Origin: an uncultured Lachnospiraceae bacterium
GTDB lineage: Bacteria; Bacillota; Clostridia; Lachnospirales; Lachnospiraceae
Length of the DNA stretch: 41,775 nt
NCBI GenBank assembly: GCA_947593975.1
Contig: CANQDW010000009.1
Span: 1-41,775 of the forward strand
Direction: 5' to 3'
This document shows positions 1-9,600 of this stretch, in pieces. The notes beneath the pieces are model-generated. The model was not told the DNA's origin. It searched no databases and saw only the letters and a program-made list of their open reading frames with translations. The translations under genes were made by a program, and so were the position numbers. The first letter of the stretch is position 1. Every line of letters begins with the position of its first letter.

Positions 1-393
1 CCTTCCCTTCTGCTTTAACTGCCCTGCAAGTTTTGCAATGGTTGTGGTCTTTCCGGCTCCCTGGAGTCCGCATACCATGATCACGGTAATCTCATTCGCG
101 GGCCTAAGTTCAAGTTCCGCTGCTTCTTTTCCCATAAGGTTTACAAGTTCTTCATTAACATATTTGATAACAGTCTGCCCCGGCGTAAGGCTGTTAAGCA
201 CATCCTGTCCTATAGCCCTCTCCTGCACGGTCTTAATAAACTGCTTAACTACTTTAAAATTAACATCCGCTTCAAGAAGCGCGATCTTTACTTCTTTAAG
301 CGCAGCCTTTACGTCTTCTTCCGTAAGCCTGCCCTTGCTCCTTAAATTCTTAAATACATTCTGAAGCTTTTCCGTCAAACTATCAAAAGCCAT
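1..393 (-). CDS. ffh: Signal recognition particle GTPase Ffh, N-terminal part (runs off window)
   Basis: Ffh binds the SRP RNA and signal sequences of nascent membrane proteins and, with FtsY, delivers ribosomes to the membrane. Only the first 131 codons are present. The start MAFDSLTEKLQNVFKNLRSK and the following four-helix N domain (residues 1 to about 90) are typical of Ffh. The G-domain P-loop GLQGAGKTTT appears just before the window edge. The ATG at 393 follows a strong GGAGGA ribosome site five to six bases upstream. It lies 20 bases after the ylxM stop, the conserved Firmicute ylxM-ffh pair, so both genes should share the promoter upstream of ylxM. Nothing odd is visible in the part present; the gene is cut only by the window edge. 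Confidence 0.97.
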   Translation of the reverse strand, partial: MAFDSLTEKLQNVFKNLRSKGRLTEEDVKAALKEVKIALLEADVNFKVVKQFIKTVQERAIGQDVLNSLTPGQTVIKYVNEELVNLMGKEAAELELRPANEITVIMVCGLQGAGKTTTIAKLAGQLKQKGR

Positions 394-413
394 ATGCTCC
401 TCCATATAAAATG

Positions 414-848
414 CTAAAATTCTTCCAATATGTCTTCCGTGATCTTATCTATATCGTCAATGTATCTTTCAATCTTTTTTATTATGTCTTTATCGCTTAA
501 GGGAGAGCTTCCCGCCGGCGTATCCATACATTCTCTTATCCCCGCAAGCTTTCTTTTTGCTTCTCCTGCCGATTCCCTGACTTTATTAAACCTCTTTACA
601 AGCCCAAGCTTGTCTTCATAGCCCAAAAGGCTTGCTTTCGCCCGGTTTAGAGTATCCCTTACACCCTGACGCGTAATGTTTTTTTCCTCGGCTACTTCAG
701 ATAACGTCATATCGTTAAACATATAATCCTCAAATATGCTGCGGTTCTTATCTTTAAGGAGCGCTCCGTAAAAATCATACAAAAGCGCGTATTCAACCAT
801 TTCTGACAGAGAATCTGCTTTGCCTGAAACATTATCTTTCATGTCCAT
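414..848 (-). CDS. ylxM: YlxM family DNA-binding protein (UPF0122), SRP-associated
   Basis: This is a 144-residue helix-turn-helix protein of the YlxM/p13 family, found beside ffh or ftsY in Firmicutes and thought to influence SRP function. The N-terminal part (residues 16 to 75, including LYDFYGALL and the HTH segment MTLSEVAEEKNITRQGVRDT) resembles the sigma-70 region 4 fold and matches the family. The rest is helical and charged, which makes it longer than the roughly 110 residues common in Bacillus. The ATG at 848 is preceded by AGGTGG, which lies inside the 3' arm of a 12-bp inverted repeat. It is the first gene of the ylxM-ffh transcript. A start at 842 (MKDN) is possible but has worse spacing. 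Confidence 0.92.
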   Translation of the reverse strand: MDMKDNVSGKADSLSEMVEYALLYDFYGALLKDKNRSIFEDYMFNDMTLSEVAEEKNITRQGVRDTLNRAKASLLGYEDKLGLVKRFNKVRESAGEAKRKLAGIRECMDTPAGSSPLSDKDIIKKIERYIDDIDKITEDILEEF

Positions 849-857
849 AAAAGAACA

Positions 858-888
858 CCACCTGTAAAGTTTTTTTCTTTACAGGTGG
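858..888 (-). promoter_or_regulatory. 12-bp perfect inverted repeat over the ylxM transcription start and ribosome site
   Basis: CCACCTGTAAAG (858-869) and CTTTACAGGTGG (877-888) are perfect inverted copies separated by seven T residues. On the minus strand the repeat begins just after the -10 box of the ylxM promoter, and its last bases are the AGGTGG ribosome site nine bases before the ATG. It could act as a DNA operator covering the transcription start or as an RNA hairpin hiding the ribosome site. With a usual start point near 882 only about six base pairs of the RNA hairpin would be transcribed, which favours an operator. No known regulator motif was recognised. Confidence 0.6.
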
Positions 889-889
889 C

Positions 890-918
890 ATTATATAGTA
901 TATACGTTTATATGTCAA
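890..918 (-). promoter_or_regulatory. Consensus sigma-A promoter of ylxM-ffh
   Basis: On the minus strand the sequence reads TTGACA (913-918), a 17-base spacer, then TATAAT (890-895). Both hexamers match the sigma-A consensus exactly at optimal spacing. Transcription should start near 882-884, inside the inverted repeat at 858-888. This separates ylxM-ffh from the glycosidase operon ending at 924. No hairpin terminator was found between the two, so some read-through from the glycosidase operon into ylxM is possible. Confidence 0.85.
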
Positions 919-923
919 TACAT

Positions 924-1466
924 TTATTTAAACTTTTTTACCGCCGAATACTTTCCGGGACTGATTCCTTTAGCCGCTTCGCGTATCTTAAGATAATATG
1001 TTTTCTTAGACTTAGGAACTTTGATCGCTGCTTTTGTTTTCTTTACAACAACCTTTTTAACGCCTTTTTTAAATTTCTTATCGGCAGTATATACGATCTC
1101 ATACTTTTCGGCGCCTGTTACTTTTTTCCAGGAAACAGTTACCTTCTTCGCATTTTTCCTCTTAACGCTTACCTTCTTGACTTTTGAAAGTGTTTTTTCC
1201 TTTTCTGCCGGTACCGAAGGCGAAGGCTGCGCCGTCTGGTTTGTATTATTGTCTGTTACATTCTGTACAGGCGCATCCTGCTTAACTTCACCCGAAAACT
1301 GCCAGCAATCAAATTTAAACATTCCGGTATCTTCTTCATGTATATATGCGTCCTTATCTTCACGCAGGCCTGTTTCATTCTCAGGCTTTTTATAATTACC
1401 CTTAAACACAAATCTTACATCATGTATTCCCGTAACCTTTTTATTAAGATCGACTGATATCTCTTT
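924..1466 (-). pseudogene. Detached 3' part of the first GH43 gene: rest of CBM6 plus Lys-rich FN3 module
   Basis: This stretch continues the reading frame of the GH43 gene at 1467-2786 after its TGA, with 180 more sense codons and no further stop. It encodes the second half of a CBM6 (KEISVDLNKKVTGIHDVRF, then FKFDCWQF near its end), a short linker and a Lys-rich fibronectin type III-like module ending GKYSAVKKFK. The same order is intact in the two neighbouring paralogues. The frame is preserved and no other damage is seen, so the interruption looks recent, or is a sequencing error, or is read through. No ribosome site suggests independent translation. A GTG (1407-1409) exists in frame but lacks a Shine-Dalgarno sequence. 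Confidence 0.75.
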
Positions 1467-2786
1467 TCATGCGTCTGTGTAATTATCTGCCTTTACGGTT
1501 CCGATAAGATCTTCCGCATCCAGATATACTTCTATGGAAGCATCTGCATCTTCTTTCGCATCCTTTACAGATGCCGTGAATTTAACAGCGCCCTCATTGC
1601 CAAAATCTACGTTCCTTACATCAATGTAGTCTTCGTTATGCATATTATATACATACATATCATTATAGCCTTTGTCATTAACGGTTCCCGCCGTCTTAAG
1701 GCCCAGTCCCCAAGCTATTGTCTCGGCTTCTGTCCTGTTATACGGATTAAGCGTATCTACAGGTTCAACGCCGTCAGTCATGCTTACAGGATCGATCGTT
1801 CCGTCATCGTTATATGTAAATTTCTCTACACATACCGATCTGTGCGGTCCCGAATCTTCGCCGACTCCCGAAGGAAGTTCGTCCGTATGGTAGAACAGAT
1901 AAGATCCTCCCTTAAAATCCGCAACTCCCGGATGATTTGTAAAGCTTGCGCCTCTTGTAGTTTCCTGAAGCAGTCCGCCATACGTATAATTTCCAAGCGG
2001 CTCATTGCAATAAGCATAATGGAGCGTCTCGCCGCCTTTGTGCGCGGAAGTATTTCCGCCGTGTCCCGCCCACATAAAGTAATATGTGCCGTTATGTTTT
2101 GTAAACCACGGGCCTTCCACATAATTGGGAACATTAAACTTTGCAGGCTGTGTCTTTAATGATATCATATCGTCATTTAACAATGCATATTTGAGAGTCT
2201 GTCCATAAAACAGATATGCCTGTCCGTCGTCATCAATAAAAACCGTCGGGTCAATATCGTTCCAATCGCCTTCTATAAGCGGCGCGCCTATAGCGTCCTT
2301 ATACGGTCCGTATGGATTGTCTGCTACCGCAACTCCGATCCCATATCCGGGACTTTCGCCTTCCTCTGTAGTATTTTTCCTTAATATAGGCACATACAGA
2401 TAGAATTTGCCGTTTCTCTCAACACACTGAGCTGCCCATGCCCTGAAGCACCACGTATGTCCCCATTCAAATGAAGACTGCCCGAATATCGTACCGTGAT
2501 CCGTCCAGTTTACCATATCTTTCGTAGAGTAACATTTCCAGTTTTTCATCGTAAAGAACTTATAATCATCCGTAGGTTTATTCTTTTCAAGAACGTCCTC
2601 ATCATGGCTTGTTATAAGATACATCGTATCCCCAACTACAAGCGGCGCGGGATCTGCCGTAAAATAAGTCTGTACGACCGGATTATCCGCATATGTAGTC
2701 ACCGGTTCTTTTGTAACCGCAACTGCCGTAACAACAAGCGCTGCCGTAAGCATAAGCGCCGCAGTTTTTGCAAAACATTTTTTCAT
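1467..2786 (-). CDS. Secreted GH43 arabinoxylan-type glycosidase, truncated within CBM6 by in-frame TGA
   Basis: This is a predicted secreted enzyme removing arabinose or xylose units from xylan, like Bacillus subtilis XynD-type GH43-CBM6 arabinoxylan arabinofuranohydrolases. A signal peptide (residues 1 to about 33, ending TTYA) is followed by a five-blade GH43 domain (about 36-340). The expected acidic triad is visible: D45 in TADPAP, D179 in DIDPTVFIDDDG and E224 in YVEGPW. A CBM6 starts near 350 (RTEAETIAW) but stops at residue 439. The TGA at 1467-1469 sits where XynD-type CBM6 domains carry Trp (TWREIE in XynD as recalled, A-stop-KEIS here), so TGG to TGA is the likely change. The ATG at 2786 follows GGGAG; the GTG six bases earlier is less likely. 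The catalytic domain is complete, but the broken CBM6 may fold poorly. It is the last gene of the GH141-GH43 operon. Confidence 0.85.
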   Translation of the reverse strand: MKKCFAKTAALMLTAALVVTAVAVTKEPVTTYADNPVVQTYFTADPAPLVVGDTMYLITSHDEDVLEKNKPTDDYKFFTMKNWKCYSTKDMVNWTDHGTIFGQSSFEWGHTWCFRAWAAQCVERNGKFYLYVPILRKNTTEEGESPGYGIGVAVADNPYGPYKDAIGAPLIEGDWNDIDPTVFIDDDGQAYLFYGQTLKYALLNDDMISLKTQPAKFNVPNYVEGPWFTKHNGTYYFMWAGHGGNTSAHKGGETLHYAYCNEPLGNYTYGGLLQETTRGASFTNHPGVADFKGGSYLFYHTDELPSGVGEDSGPHRSVCVEKFTYNDDGTIDPVSMTDGVEPVDTLNPYNRTEAETIAWGLGLKTAGTVNDKGYNDMYVYNMHNEDYIDVRNVDFGNEGAVKFTASVKDAKEDADASIEVYLDAEDLIGTVKADNYTDA

Positions 2787-2825
2787 AAACACTTCTCCCT
2801 TATTTATTATATATTTTGTAATCCA

Positions 2826-4694
2826 TTACCGTTTTAGTTTCTTTACTGCCGAATATTTGCCTGTTTCCATAGATGATGATTTTGCCCTTGCCTTAAAATA
2901 ATATGTTTTTCCTGCTTTCGGCAGTTTAACAGTCGCTTTGGTTTTCTTAACCACAACCTTTTTAACGGCTTTTTTAAACTTCTTGTCAGTTGTATAGATC
3001 AATTCATATTTTTCCGCGCCTGTTACTTTTTTCCACGAAACAACTGCTTTCTTAGAACCTTTTTTCTGTACTTTAAGTCCTTTTATTTTGGCAAGCTGTT
3101 TCTTTGCTTCCGGCGTCGGAGACGCTGCGTTTGAAGAATTGTTATCCGGCGGCGTTGTCGGAGATACCGACGGCTGAGTAACAACCGGTTCCGGTTCTTT
3201 TTCAAACTGCCAGTAATCGAATTTGAACAGTTCATTTTCTGCGCTGCCGTCTGCGGAACGAAATACTATAAACAGGTCGTGTACTCCTGTTATCTTGTTT
3301 TCAATCTTGCCTTTAACATCCGCATAACCCGCATTTCCCGACTTTACGTCAACAGAAGCTATGACCTCTCCTGAATCCGTATCCGTATTGTGGAGGTCAA
3401 AATCCTCATCCGACCACACTTTGCCGTTAAAGTCCTCATTTTCAATATCTTCATAACAATCAATACGAAATTCTATAGTTCCTTCCGCCGTACTGTCTTC
3501 ACACAATACATTTGCAAGGACTGATATCGGTCCTTTTTCTCCAAAGTCAACATTCTTTACTTTGATATAATTTCCGTCATGTATGTTATACACCCGGCAT
3601 GTATTATCTTCATTTCTTTCAACATCAACACCGCGCTCCCAAGCTATAGTCTCGGCCTCAACGCGCTCATACGGATCAAGGTTCTGTACTGCCTCAGGAC
3701 CTGTCTGCGTCTGATCCACTGCCGAAATCGAACCGTCGTCATTGTAATTAAATTCCTCAATACTTACGCTGCGGTGGTATGATGAAGTTTTATCCAGAGG
3801 ATTACCGTGATAGAACAGGAAATTCTTTCCGTGGTACTCAATAACTCCGGGATGTATCGTAAAACAGTTATTCGGCGAAAGGATCACTCCGCCATACGTC
3901 CATGGTCCTGTCGGAGATGTGCTCGTAGAATATGAAATATTCTCTCCGCCGGTCTGACCAAAGGCAGGATATACCATATAGTACAAGTTATTTCTCTTGT
4001 AAAACCAAGGTCCTTCCGCATAGGAACAGGATCTGTCGCCGCCGCCTTCGCCAAAAGCTTCAGGCGTCATTTCATTTTTTACAATACCGACTTCTTTATC
4101 ATATGACAGCATATCATCATTAAGCAGCACATATCTTAACTGCGGGTTTCCAAAATACAGATATGCCTGTCCGTCGTCGTCTATGTATACCGTAGGGTCT
4201 ATATCATTCCAGTCGCCTTCATCAATAAGCGGCGCGCCTATAGCGTCCGCAAACGGTCCGATAGGGCTGTCGCTTACTCCGACGCCTATACATACCCCTC
4301 CATTGGCTTTATGGAGCGGAACATACAGATAGAATTTACCGCCTTTTTCAATACACTGGCACGCCCACGCCCTGGGATCGGCCGTATCCGCCCATGAAAA
4401 ATCCGTGAATGACGCTATCGTTCCATGCGCGGTCCAGTTTACCATATCCTTTGATGAAAAGCACTGCCAGTTATTCATCGTATAAAATCCTCCGACTGTC
4501 TCATCCTCATCATGCGTAGTATAAAGATATACGGTATCATTATATACCATAGGCGCGGGATCGGGCGCAAACAAATGCTGCACTGCCGGATTATCCGCAT
4601 ATGTTATCACAGGTTTTTTAGTAACCGTAACCGTCGTGACCACAAGCGCTGCCGCAAGCGCCATTCCTGTAAATCTCTTAAAACCTTTTTTCAT
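2826..4694 (-). CDS. Secreted GH43-CBM6-FN3 arabinoxylan-type glycosidase
   Basis: This 622-residue paralogue of the genes on both sides is intact. It has a signal peptide (1 to about 33, TYA cleavage), a GH43 catalytic domain (about 36-345) and a CBM6 (about 348-500, from RVEAETIAWERG to FKFDYWQF). A Pro/Ser/Thr linker with PTTPPDNNSS follows, then a Lys-rich FN3-like module (about 535-622). Predicted catalytic residues are D45 (APDPAP), D166 (DIDPTVYIDDDG) and E227 (YAEGPW). The domain order matches XynD-like arabinoxylan arabinofuranohydrolases, so arabinose release from xylan outside the cell is likely. Exact specificity (arabinofuranosidase or xylosidase) cannot be settled by eye. The ATG at 4694 with GGGAG upstream is preferred over the TTG at 4700. 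It starts 14 bases after the stop of the upstream GH43 gene. Confidence 0.9.
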   Translation of the reverse strand: MKKGFKRFTGMALAAALVVTTVTVTKKPVITYADNPAVQHLFAPDPAPMVYNDTVYLYTTHDEDETVGGFYTMNNWQCFSSKDMVNWTAHGTIASFTDFSWADTADPRAWACQCIEKGGKFYLYVPLHKANGGVCIGVGVSDSPIGPFADAIGAPLIDEGDWNDIDPTVYIDDDGQAYLYFGNPQLRYVLLNDDMLSYDKEVGIVKNEMTPEAFGEGGGDRSCSYAEGPWFYKRNNLYYMVYPAFGQTGGENISYSTSTSPTGPWTYGGVILSPNNCFTIHPGVIEYHGKNFLFYHGNPLDKTSSYHRSVSIEEFNYNDDGSISAVDQTQTGPEAVQNLDPYERVEAETIAWERGVDVERNEDNTCRVYNIHDGNYIKVKNVDFGEKGPISVLANVLCEDSTAEGTIEFRIDCYEDIENEDFNGKVWSDEDFDLHNTDTDSGEVIASVDVKSGNAGYADVKGKIENKITGVHDLFIVFRSADGSAENELFKFDYWQFEKEPEPVVTQPSVSPTTPPDNNSSNAASPTPEAKKQLAKIKGLKVQKKGSKKAVVSWKKVTGAEKYELIYTTDKKFKKAVKKVVVKKTKATVKLPKAGKTYYFKARAKSSSMETGKYSAVKKLKR

Positions 4695-4708
4695 AATCAA
4701 TGTCTCCC

Positions 4709-6664
4709 TTATTTTTTAATCCTGATCTTTTTGACAGCCGAAGGCTTTCCATATATCCTGCCGCCCGAGGAATCAAGCGTATATGCTTTTACCGATATAT
4801 AATATGTCTTTCCTTTTTTAAGCTTTTTAAGTATAACGCTGATCTTCTTAGCGTCTACGGTCTTTTTAGATTTTTTAAGCTTCCTGTCAAGGGCATATGT
4901 GATCCGGTAACCTGCTGCATTTGAAATTTTCTTAAGAGTTACCTTTACGGTATTCTTTTTAATATTCTTAACTTTCTTGATCACAGCCTTCCCCGGAGCC
5001 TTTACAGGCGTTTCAGCTTTAGGCTGATTGTCTGCGGGAGGATTTACGGTACCGTTATTGTTACCGCTATTGCCCGGATCTGTCGACGGCGCAGGCGTTG
5101 CCGGTATCTCATCCTGCGTAAACTGCCAGTAGTCAAACTTAAACAGGCTCTCGCTTGTATCGTCGCCGGTAAATAACATATACACGTCGTGTACATCTTT
5201 TGCTTTCGTCTTATCGATATCGATCGTATCCGTCACCCAGGCATCAATGTCTCCGCCGCCTTTTACCTCATATTCGCCGATAAGCTCATCATAAAGCGAA
5301 TCAAGATATATCTCGATTTTTCCGGCAGTTTCGCCTTTGGCTGCATCTGCTGCCGTACATGCGGTAAATTTAACGGCGCCGTATTTACTGAAATCGACAT
5401 TTCTTATGCATATATAATCTTCATTCTTAATATCGCAGAGATCGATCCCGCCGGTCGTATTGGAACACGGCTCCTTTTCAACCGTATATTTTCCCAAAGG
5501 ATCGGTATCCGCCGCTTTAAGCGAATTGCTGTATTCAAATGTTTCCGCTTCAACCCTTACATATGGATCAAGCGCCTTAACCGGCTCTACACCCTCGTCG
5601 GTAAACGGTATCGGTTCAATAGTTCCGTCATCATTATAAAATATCTCATCTACCGCTACCGAACGGTGATATCCGCCTCCGTCAAACAATTTGCCGGTAT
5701 GGTAAAACAGATATGAATGTCCTTGATACTCGACAACTCCAGGATGGTTGGTAAAGCTTCCCGAACCTTTTCCGTCAACGTTATCATTCATGATCATGCC
5801 TTTGTATTCCCATGGGCCAAGCGGACTGTCCGCCATTGAATAGTCAATCCTCTCAGGTATTCCGTTTGCGGCGTATATCATGTAATAATGTCCGTTATGT
5901 TTATAGAACCACGGACCTTCCTCATACAGCGTAGGTCTTCTTAATTTGCCTTTATCCATCCTCGTACCGGTACCAAACTGCGCCTGTACGTCTTTACATT
6001 CTTCACTCTCAAGATCCGCATAATCATTAGTCTCAAGTTCCCATTTGATAATGCCGTTATTGCTTCCGGGATAATCCTTGTCATAGCTTATCATGTCGTC
6101 GTTTAGCACTACGCAGAACAGATCCGGATTGCCCCAGTACAGATATGCCTGTCCGTCGTCGTCGATCCATACGGTAGGGTCTATATAATTGGGAGCGGGT
6201 CCCACAAGAGGCTCGCCGAGCGGATCCGTAAACGGTCCTGTAGGCGAATCGCCTACGGCTACTCCGATCGCCGTCTGTCCGTTCTTCGCATTGATCGGTA
6301 CATAATAATAAAATTTACCGTTCTTTTCTACTACCTGTCCCGCCCATGAAGAATTCTCTTTTGCCCATTCAAATTCATGGTAACTGAGCACTGTCCCATG
6401 GTCAGTCCAGTTTACCATATCGTCTGTCGAATAACATTTCCAGTCGTTCATCGTATAAAATCCGTTAATTGTTTCATCCTCATCATGCGACGTATACACA
6501 TAAAGCCTGCCGTCAGAACATACCATAGGCGCAGGATCTGCGGTATATACATCCTGTACTATCGGATTCATCGCGGATATTGTCTTTGGCAGGATAAAAG
6601 CTGCAAGACAGCCTGCCGCCGCAAACCCGATAACTTTGCTTATAAATCTGCATTTCCCCCTCAT
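4709..6664 (-). CDS. Secreted GH43-CBM6-FN3 arabinoxylan-type glycosidase
   Basis: This is the most divergent and upstream of the three GH43-CBM6 paralogues (651 residues). A signal peptide ends near residue 31 (ISA). The GH43 domain (about 33-370) has D43 in TADPAP, D162 in YIDPTVWIDDDG and E249 in YEEGPW. An insertion around 195-245 between the second acidic residue and the acid is absent from the neighbours and could reshape the substrate pocket. The CBM6 runs from RVEAETFEY to FKFDYWQF and keeps the Trp (DAWVTDT) that became a stop in the first paralogue. A Pro/Asn/Thr linker and a Lys-rich FN3 module ending KKIRIKK follow. The ATG has a GGAGG site. It lies 16 bases after the GH141-like gene, so co-transcription is expected. 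Likely role: extracellular arabinoxylan debranching. Confidence 0.9.
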   Translation of the reverse strand: MRGKCRFISKVIGFAAAGCLAAFILPKTISAMNPIVQDVYTADPAPMVCSDGRLYVYTSHDEDETINGFYTMNDWKCYSTDDMVNWTDHGTVLSYHEFEWAKENSSWAGQVVEKNGKFYYYVPINAKNGQTAIGVAVGDSPTGPFTDPLGEPLVGPAPNYIDPTVWIDDDGQAYLYWGNPDLFCVVLNDDMISYDKDYPGSNNGIIKWELETNDYADLESEECKDVQAQFGTGTRMDKGKLRRPTLYEEGPWFYKHNGHYYMIYAANGIPERIDYSMADSPLGPWEYKGMIMNDNVDGKGSGSFTNHPGVVEYQGHSYLFYHTGKLFDGGGYHRSVAVDEIFYNDDGTIEPIPFTDEGVEPVKALDPYVRVEAETFEYSNSLKAADTDPLGKYTVEKEPCSNTTGGIDLCDIKNEDYICIRNVDFSKYGAVKFTACTAADAAKGETAGKIEIYLDSLYDELIGEYEVKGGGDIDAWVTDTIDIDKTKAKDVHDVYMLFTGDDTSESLFKFDYWQFTQDEIPATPAPSTDPGNSGNNNGTVNPPADNQPKAETPVKAPGKAVIKKVKNIKKNTVKVTLKKISNAAGYRITYALDRKLKKSKKTVDAKKISVILKKLKKGKTYYISVKAYTLDSSGGRIYGKPSAVKKIRIKK

Positions 6665-6680
6665 AATCTACCTCCATACA

Positions 6681-9600
6681 TTATTTTACTGTTATAAGCG
6701 CATCTGAAAAACTGTCAATCTGATTTTTCTGATCAGTGACCGTAAGCCTGTAAGTTCCCGGCACACTCGGAACTTTGATGCCGTCCGCATCGCCGTCGGC
6801 ATATGACTGCGCGGGATCGTTCTTATCGAATGCAGATACTCCGGTATCCGCAAGCCATATTATCTTGCCGGCATCATTTATAGGTTCATCAAACTGTACA
6901 AACTCTCCCGGACTTGCCGTCTTATCTTCGGTAAGAAGCTTATTGGCTTTATTTATTGATGTAGTAAACGATATTTTTTCTTCGTTTCCTCCATTTACAG
7001 GTGTTATGGCAAGCACCCAGCTGCCTTCCGTATCGATAGCGTATCCGTCTGATACGGCATTGTCATTTAACTTAAATGTATAATTATCCGTATCAAGCTC
7101 AAGCGCAAACGGCTTCTTCTTTGATACATAATAATTAGCGCCTTCCTTTGCATTGGAAGCCTTGTTGTCTTCTCCCAGATAAAGCGTAAATGTAGATTCA
7201 TCCGATACCGAACCGTCGGCATATACTATATACAGTTTATATTCGCCTGCAGCGGACGGCACATCCATCTCTTTTACGTTTCCTGCCGCTTTAACCATCG
7301 TACTGCTCTCGGCAAATGAAGTTGTTCCTGCCGGCGCAAGCCATACGGTATCGTTCGCGCCAAGAAGCCCTCTTCTCTTCAGCTTATCGCCCGCCGTAAG
7401 CCTTACATTTGCAGCAAGCTCATAATCCGTATCAGGGATAACGTCTTTTCCGACCATATGTACATACTGATCTTCAAGTCCAGAATAAAGGACCGTCTCA
7501 TATCCTTTCTGCGGCCATATGTAATCGGCATCGACATACGGCTGTTCGATCGTACAGTTAGGCGCGGTACACTCCCACTTGCTGGTATTTGAGAAACTGT
7601 TCGTTACTATCATATCGTGTTTCCTTCGCCAGTCGTTAAGTTCATACACATTTTTAATTATATTTGTGACTACATTGCTGTCAAACTTGATATATGCGCT
7701 TCCTTCATCCGGATGGAAACCATTGATCCACCTGCTTCCATCGGCTACCGGCGGAGTACGTTTTGCATTTATGTAGTTAAAGCTCATCTCGGAATATTCA
7801 GTCCAGTCGTCATTACCCTGCTGTCCGAGCGTATATATTCCTCCTGCGTCCGCAAGCAGTGAACATATCTCCTCAACCCTGTTATAATTAACATGGTTAT
7901 TTCTGGAAGTTGTAGTCGGATATCCCGGCAGCTGCGAATCGCTTCCATTATATCCGTCAAAGTTGCACCAGCCCCAGCCTATGCTCATTCCGCTGTATGA
8001 ACACTTATATACAAAATTGTGAAGGACCTGCAGGTTATACGTATAGAACGTAGTTATAGGCGAATGTCCCGAGAAGAAATAACAGTTCTCAAGCAGATAG
8101 TTATTGCTTATCGTGATATTCTTCGGAACCGATTCCGTACCATATTCAAACTTTTCTTTATCCGGTCCCGCGCTGTTTGCGTTTACCTGATGTTCAGAGC
8201 CGTCGTTTTCATATACGTGCGTAGGATGTCCCACTACGATTCCCGCGCCGCTCGTCTTTCCTATATAGTTGCCCGTTACGTCGATATCGTTAACATCATT
8301 CTCTATATGTATTCCAAGATTACCCGTATGCCTTATCTCTCCGTTTATGAATTTAACGTTTCGGGCGCTCGTAAGATGTACAGCAGCCGCCGGCACATCA
8401 TACGAACGGTATATGTCGTCATGCTGGTTCTCGTTTGCAAATGCTTTAAGCACGATCGAACCCTGTACGGAAGCATATCCGTGCGAACCGTCAAGCTCAT
8501 AAAGGTTCCAGTCCGAATAAGCAACCGTAATACCGTCAAATACAATATTCTGCACATAGCTGTTAAGCGGATCGTCGCCGGTCATATCGATAATGGTATC
8601 AAGCTCCGGTACGACCACTTCAGCCGTATTGATATCTTCGCCTTCTTTCGGTATGTAATAAAGCATGCTTCCTTCTTCGTCAAAATAGAACTGTCCCGGG
8701 CTTTCTAACCACTCAAATACATTCCATACCGTATTTTCCTTGTCTCCGCCGTACGCTGTTCCCCAGCCGAGGTTCTGCGCAAGCGCGCCATACGGCATCT
8801 GCAGTTTTGCGGAAACATTATTTCCTTCGGGCACAAGCTCGTCAACGCATACTATCTGCCTTGCCCATGTTGACGATGAATCCATCTCTATATTCTGCTG
8901 GTTTCTTGTATCTGCAGGAATACTGTCTGCTGAAAATACGGTTGCATCGGCAAGGCCGGATCTGGAATTCCATGCCCAGTCAGCCTGTCCTTTGGTTATC
9001 GTTACCGAACCTTCTTTGCCGACAGGATTGATCTTTCTTGACGTCATTTCGGCGTGTTCGCCGTTTACATATATCGCCCTGAGTTTTTCATTTCTGACAA
9101 GCGGTGTCTTATATGCCGTAAGGCCGTGATCCAGCCAGTTTACCTCATCAGCTTTCTCCCACTTGGAGGTGATCTTAAAGCCGCCTGAGATCACAGGCTT
9201 AGCCCCTTTGGCTGCCCTGTAATATATCGTGCATTTATCATTTCCCGAATCTTTAGAAGTAAATTTAATCGTATCTTCCGCCTGATAAAATCCGTCGGCT
9301 ATCTCTACTACTATATCGCCTTTTGACTTATCGAGGTTCCTTACCGCCTCTTTTGCCTTTTCAATAGTGCGGAAAGGATTGCTTTTGCTTCCGTCGCCCG
9401 CATCGCTGCCGCTTGCCGACACATATATATCAGCCTCTGCGGTATCTGACGGCGGCGTCACGTTCGGATTATCAACCGACGGCGCCGGCGTATTCTGTCC
9501 CTTAATATCGCTGTCCGGTTTTTTTGCATTAGTTACATTCACTTTCAACTTTCCAACAATCCTTGCCTTTTTGTTTCCTTTTTTGTCCTTTTCCTTTACG

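Noticed and set aside
924-1409. Independent small gene starting at 1409
   Set aside because: It is the same reading frame as the GH43 gene upstream, lacks a ribosome site and continues the CBM6 and FN3 domains. It is better described as a detached 3' part.
1467-1469. TGA recoded as tryptophan (alternative genetic code)
   Set aside because: Other genes in the window use TGG for Trp throughout and end normally at TGA, TAA or TAG (for example TGA ends comM and aguA).
8019-8708. 229-codon plus-strand open frame inside the GH141-like gene
   Set aside because: It lies entirely opposite a well-supported gene, has unnatural composition (rich in Arg, Ile and Tyr) and no recognisable domain; a shadow frame.
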